A stretch of DNA of 64,000 nucleotides, from assembly GCA_022578605.1 (NCBI GenBank), contig MU394108.1, positions 124,001 through 188,000 of the forward strand, in the 5' to 3' direction. This document shows positions 61,141 to 64,000 of this stretch, piece after piece (position 1 is the first letter of the stretch; every line of letters begins with the position of its first letter). The notes beneath the pieces are model-generated. The model did not search any database. It was given only the letters and a program-made list of their open reading frames with translations, and had not been told where the DNA came from. The position numbers and the translations under genes are program-made. Source of the stretch: Camillea tinctor. Its lineage: Eukaryota; Ascomycota; Sordariomycetes; Xylariales; Xylariaceae.

Positions 61141-62429
61141 TGTGTGGTATGTATGTTGTATTGTATGAGGGAGGGAGAAAGAACTTGGAAGCATGGAATA
61201 AAGCACAACAACATGGGCCGCGGGAGTGGGTGATGCGTGAGATGATTCTCGTACCCTGTCTCTGTGTGCAAGAATAATCAGTCCCTTTGTTTGTTTGGGT
61301 CCATGTTGAACCTGCTGGGTGAAGTTGTAGGTGTAGGTGTGAACTCACTGAGGGACATGGAGCTTCTGCTTATTTTTTTTATGGTTGTCGTAACGATTTC
61401 TATACATGTTGCTTGTATCTTTTTGTGTTGTGGTGGAAGTAGCCGTCGAACTAGGAAAGGGTACAAGGGCTGCGAGAAAGAGTGACCACAGGTACATCTT
61501 ATCTAAGGCTAATGCAAGTTGATGGCGACGACGACGTGGACGTGGCTGAGAACAGTCGCCGGGGATAACCTCATGGTCCCCGGAACGATCCCCGGAATGA
61601 TCCCTAAGTCAATATAATGCATCTCTCCTGGCCTAGGATTACTGCGGACATGATCTCCCATGACCCTTTACCCAGGAGTATTCAAATAAGAAGAAAAGGG
61701 GTTAGGAGAGGTTGAGAGTGAAATATAGATATATATACAGACTCAGGGCTTATTATCTTTCATGTACATATATTTTCACTACTAGTTTATACCACTTTAT
61801 AAGTTAGCTAAGCTAAGATTCCTATAATATATATATGGGTGTGTTTATGTGTGGTTTATCAACTGGATCTATAAACATGAGAGAGGTTAGGGGTTACTGA
61901 TAGTGGAAAATACATACTAAATATATGCATGTGTATTTAGAAAACCTACAGAATTATAAACCTCCGGGGGTTATTCTGTTACGGGTTTATTATGAAGCCA
62001 GCTCGCGGAGAATCAAGGCTATACCTGTGTATCCCAGGAGTGATATAGAGGCAGAGACTTAAAAAGGGGATAATCATATAAAAACTCATTCATTAATCAT
62101 TCATCGTCTATCATAATGATAATGATGATAATTACTCATATCATAAACAACTTCCTCCAAACCGTAATAAACTCCAAACCACCTTAACCAACCATCCGGT
62201 GCCCTTTACCTTTTCATAACACCCGAATAAAAGAAAAGAAAAAAACAATAAAGGGGGATTTTCATGACACCATCCATTCGCGGACCCACTGCCACCTTCG
62301 ACAATTTACCCTTTCCACCCGTCTATAGGCCTTTTTGTTTTCTTCGAAACATTTCTAGGTAAAAGATGCGATCTAATAGGTAATACCGTCTATACCGTAA
62401 CACCTTTGCCTTTCCCCTCCCTCTCCATA

Positions 62430-64000
62430 TTACTCTAGCTTGGCGTTATTTCTCGCGCTGGCCTGGGCCGTCAACTGCAGGCTTGTCGGCGCGTCTTCGC
62501 GTGGCATGTAAAGCTCAACGAAGCGTAGGCCCTTGCGGTTGTTGAAGTCGGCGTCGGCGAGTAGCGCCTCGAGCTCGGCCTTGGTCTTGACGACATACTT
62601 CTTGACCGTCTCGTCCGTGCCGCCAAACACGGTCGGGAGGTCCTTGTACTTCCACTCGACGATGTCGTTGTACTCGGCGTCCATGCCGTGGATGAATCGC
62701 TCAATTGTGTACCCGTCGTTGCAGATGGTGAAGCTAGGGAGGTTTCTCATTAGTATATTATCAAAAAGAGGAGAGGGTGTTAGCTTACAGGATAATATTC
62801 AGATGGTGTCGGATCATCGTGCTGATCTCCTGTACGGTAAGCTGCAGGGAGCCATCACCCTCAAATAAGATGGTCCTGCGGTCCGTGCCGGCGTCCTTAG
62901 CGCCAAGAGCAGCACCTTGGCACGCGCCGAGGGCCCAGCCGATGCTGCCCCATAGGACCTGGTTTAGGGCGGTGACACCGGCGGGGAAGCGGGTGTCCCA
63001 GATACCGAAGTTGGCCGTTCCCGTCTCGGTGATGATGATGTCGTTCTCGCGGAGGAAAGGTCCGTCGCCAATAGCGCGCCAGAACCAGGACTGTAGGATG
63101 GCGCTGTCGGCGGGAATGGTGCTAGTGTCGATGGGCTTCAGGACCGTGGCTGGCACAGGGTTTACTTTGAGCTGGGACAGGTCGACCCTCTCCGTCACCT
63201 TGCGCAGCACGCCGCGCATATGCACGCCTGAATACTCAGAGTAGCGAACGACGCAGTGCGTACTATGCAGGTCGATGCTGTTGAGTTGGGACAGGCGGTA
63301 CGAGAAGCCGGCAGTGTTGAAATCGGACTTAAGCGAGCCGATGCTGAGGACGAGATCGGAGCCCTCTACCATCTCCTTGACATCAGGGTGCGAGGCGTCA
63401 CCGACGTAAACGCCGCCGTAGTTGGGCTGCGTCTCATCAACGGCACTCTTGCCCATGGGGGTTACGAACACGGGCAGCTTGGTCTTGGTGATGAAAGCGT
63501 GGACCTCGTCAAGCACACGATGGCGGACGGCACAGGCGTCGACAAGCACGACAGGTTTCTTGGCGGCATGCAGGTATTTAAGCACAACGTCGACAACGTA
63601 GTCCTCCTTGTCAGCGTCGTTCTCAGGTGAATGCAGGTCAATGGGCGACTCGAGACGCTCGCCCTCAACCTTGGCAATGGCCATGTCGGTAGGCAGCATG
63701 AGGTAGACGGGGCGACTCCGCACGTAGCACTCGCGCAGGGCATGGTCGATCTGGGCGGCGATCTCAGCTGGGTCGTTGAGCTTGGCGAGGACGCACGAGA
63801 CGAGAGCGCTCATGTTGGCGAACACGTTGAAGTCGCCATTGCCTAGAGTGTGGTGTAGCAGCATGCCGTTGCGCTGAGAGACGGTCGATGGGCAACCAAC
63901 GATGTGGACGACGGGCACCATCTCACTGTAGGCACCGGCAATGCCGTTGATGGCGGATAGCTCACCCACGCCGAAGGTGGTAATCAGGGCTGAGATGCCC
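62430..64000 (-). CDS. PDC1: Pyruvate decarboxylase, N-terminus beyond window
   Basis: A thiamine-diphosphate enzyme converting pyruvate to acetaldehyde and CO2 in fermentation (family knowledge). The exon from the window edge to 62789 and the last exon 62733-62430 are joined across a 55-bp intron (GTAAGC..CCTAG), giving 504 visible residues; about 65-70 N-terminal residues are missing. Visible features: [19 protein letters not shown], the catalytic-pocket His pair in [23 protein letters not shown], the middle domain [28 protein letters not shown] and [10 protein letters not shown], and the TPP-binding motif [16 protein letters not shown] in which the intron lies just before the closing CNDGYTIE. 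The glutamate of GYTIE is the usual catalytic acid. The C-terminal [17 protein letters not shown] is normal. Only this gene is close to its edge; its promoter lies outside the window. Confidence 0.97.

Larger units (their letters stand above)
60111..62429. other. Low-complexity intergenic DNA and PDC 3' flank
   Basis: No gene was seen. Contains the GGTGGAAGAAG-type minisatellite (60655-60845), the GATGGAGAGAGA repeat (about 61055-61140), two similar segments AGGAAGCATAGC..GTAAG on the minus strand (about 60340-60375 and 60590-60620), and AT-rich DNA with TATA runs (61720-61860) before the PDC stop. Confidence 0.5.

Noticed and set aside
1..64000. tRNA or rRNA genes, CRISPR arrays, biosynthetic gene cluster
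   Set aside because: No B-box-like GGTTCGANNCC with cloverleaf context, no rRNA-like tract, no spaced repeats; no backbone enzyme (PKS, NRPS, terpene cyclase) present.

Overview
The window is nuclear DNA of a filamentous ascomycete (Pezizomycotina, most likely Sordariomycetes). The evidence is short GT..AG introns of about 50-125 bp with CTAAC/CTGAC-type branch sites, protein sequences closest in style to Sordariomycete orthologues, long pyrimidine-rich 5' leaders, and intergenic DNA littered with TAGGTAGG / CCTAGGTA motifs. The taxon is inferred from style, not from a search. I see no tRNA, rRNA, CRISPR array or intact transposon.

Layout. 1-8.2 kb: ATG9 (minus, 3' end cut off by the window edge) is divergent from COG6 (plus), which converges on a kinase-like protein of the APH fold (minus). 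8.2-20.1 kb: a gene-sparse stretch with a very AT-rich core (about 12.3-14.8 kb). Its only gene that I can support is a three-exon, 107-residue cysteine-rich secreted protein (15135-16027, minus), assembled from exons too short to stand out as ORFs. 20.1-30.4 kb: TAN1 (minus), LRO1/PDAT (minus), NAA30/MAK3 (plus), a DUF1917 protein (minus) and DPH7 (plus). 32-47.6 kb: MSN5 (exportin-5 family), LDB17/Dip1 and SLM1, all plus and separated by 2-4 kb. 49.4-54.6 kb: GAR1 (minus) is divergent from a Golgi-type membrane protein with a DDD motif (plus). 54.6-62.4 kb: no intact gene, but a repeat- and hairpin-rich block (about 56.1-60.1 kb) with a near-perfect 53-bp inverted repeat, diverged repeat units and decayed coding-like pieces. 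62.4-64 kb: the 3' three quarters or more of a pyruvate decarboxylase gene (minus, N-terminus beyond the edge).

Most genes are housekeeping: autophagy and Golgi trafficking (ATG9, COG6), tRNA and translation-factor modification (TAN1, DPH7), rRNA pseudouridylation (GAR1), N-terminal acetylation (NAA30), storage lipid synthesis (LRO1), nuclear export (MSN5), actin patch and TORC2 signalling at the plasma membrane (LDB17, SLM1) and fermentation (PDC). They do not form a single pathway or cluster. The parts most worth following up are the isolated secreted cysteine-rich gene in the gene-sparse compartment and the foldback/decayed block at 56-60 kb.
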